Made by a program: the position numbers and the translations under genes | Shown here: positions 63,730-64,000 of the stretch, piece after piece | How positions within the stretch are numbered: position 1 is the first letter of the stretch | Layout of the letters: the number at the start of each line of letters is the position of its first letter | Source of the DNA: Burkholderia sp. WP9 | GTDB lineage: Bacteria; Pseudomonadota; Gammaproteobacteria; Burkholderiales; Burkholderiaceae | Assembly (NCBI RefSeq): GCF_900104795.1 | Contig: NZ_FNTG01000003.1 | Coordinates: 124,001 to 188,000 of the forward strand | Reading direction: 5' to 3' | DNA: 64,000 bases | Notes under the pieces: model-generated | Databases searched by the model: none | Told to the model about the DNA's origin: nothing | Seen by the model: only the letters and a program-made list of their open reading frames with translations

Positions 63730-63894
63730 GCGGACATCGCAGCAGGCAGCACGGCTGAAACCGCCGGCGTTCAATGCGTTGTTGTTGACGCCATCGACGA
63801 TGACGCCGCCTGCTTCTACAAGAAGTATGGCTTCGAGCCGCTTACCGATGAACCGCTCACGCTGTTCCTGCCGGTAGCGTCCATCCCAGGCTGA
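63730..63894 (+). pseudogene. GNAT acetyltransferase C-terminal fragment
   Basis: The last 55 codons read AETAGVQCVVVDAIDDDAAC, FYKKYGFEPLTDEPLTLFLP, which is the acetyl-CoA-binding end of a GNAT such as the TacA-type toxins. The N-terminal two thirds are missing; the upstream sequence is the hairpin region. It is a remnant, perhaps of a lost toxin-antitoxin pair. Confidence 0.7.
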
Positions 63895-63904
63895 ACCCCA
63901 AGCG

Positions 63905-64000
63905 GGACTAATCCCCTGAACACGGGCTGACGCATCGACAGCGTCCCCGAGCACGGCGTATTCGTTGAGTCGATCGCGCAAGTGGGGTGATGGAATTTTC
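63905..64000 (-). pseudogene. Possible J-domain fragment at window edge
   Basis: On the minus strand the frame reads HLRDRLNEYAVLGDAVDASA, close to the LNEAYAVLGDAESRRRY segment of the J-domain gene at 61441. The matching DNA (63939-63968) is also similar at base level. It runs off the window and has no YD end, so it looks like a degraded second copy. Confidence 0.35.

Overview
The window is high-GC (about 60%) proteobacterial DNA. The protein families, the codon use and a capsule-lipid gene set resembling wcb of Burkholderia pseudomallei point to a Burkholderiaceae member (Burkholderia, Paraburkholderia or Caballeronia). This is inferred from recalled families, not from a database search. 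No rRNA, tRNA or CRISPR array was recognised.

1-17070: surface polysaccharide genes, all on +. They comprise a partial coiled-coil protein, two BNR_4 beta-propeller proteins (one with an N-terminal helical region and no signal peptide, one secreted), an 1801-residue fusion (GT4, WbsX, GT4, GT2), a UDP-glucose 6-dehydrogenase, and a tightly overlapping run of glycosyltransferases, a deacetylase-like protein and a membrane GT2 synthase. Most starts overlap the preceding stop (ATGA or TTGA), so 9375-17070 looks like one operon.

17509-31558: after a 438-bp leader comes a second operon. It holds a short-chain dehydrogenase, a membrane sulfatase-like protein, a 2530-residue type I PKS/fatty-acid synthase, an LpxC-like deacetylase, an AONS-like PLP enzyme, a GNAT and a UDP-GlcNAc 2-epimerase. 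It matches the wcbP/Q/R/S/T (rkp-like) module thought to build the lipid part of a capsule. No capsule export genes are visible.

31559-42072: an accessory region with small hypothetical proteins, a winged-helix protein, a tyrosine integrase with a small overlapping partner, and a cluster of small membrane proteins around a GH19-type lysozyme/endolysin.

42073-56730: one nested mobile-element stack that can be read base by base. An ISNCY-type element is split by an IS21-family element (5-bp duplication ACAGC). The IS21 element carries a RIT element (three tyrosine recombinases) at the istA ribosome-binding site, and a serine-recombinase element inside istA (flanking AAGG). The serine recombinase gene is itself cut by an IS5-family element (TTAA duplication) and an IS66-family element (GCTTATCG duplication). 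Removing each insert on paper restores in-frame genes: IstA of 507 aa and a recombinase of 694 aa.

56929-64000: a mosaic of small genes. It includes a Gly/His-rich lipoprotein, a higBA toxin-antitoxin pair, a second HigA-like protein, a ribbon-helix-helix-like protein behind strong palindromes, a frameshifted zinc-ribbon protein, small lipoproteins, a J-domain membrane protein next to an unknown membrane protein, and fragments of a transposase, a GNAT and possibly a second J-domain.
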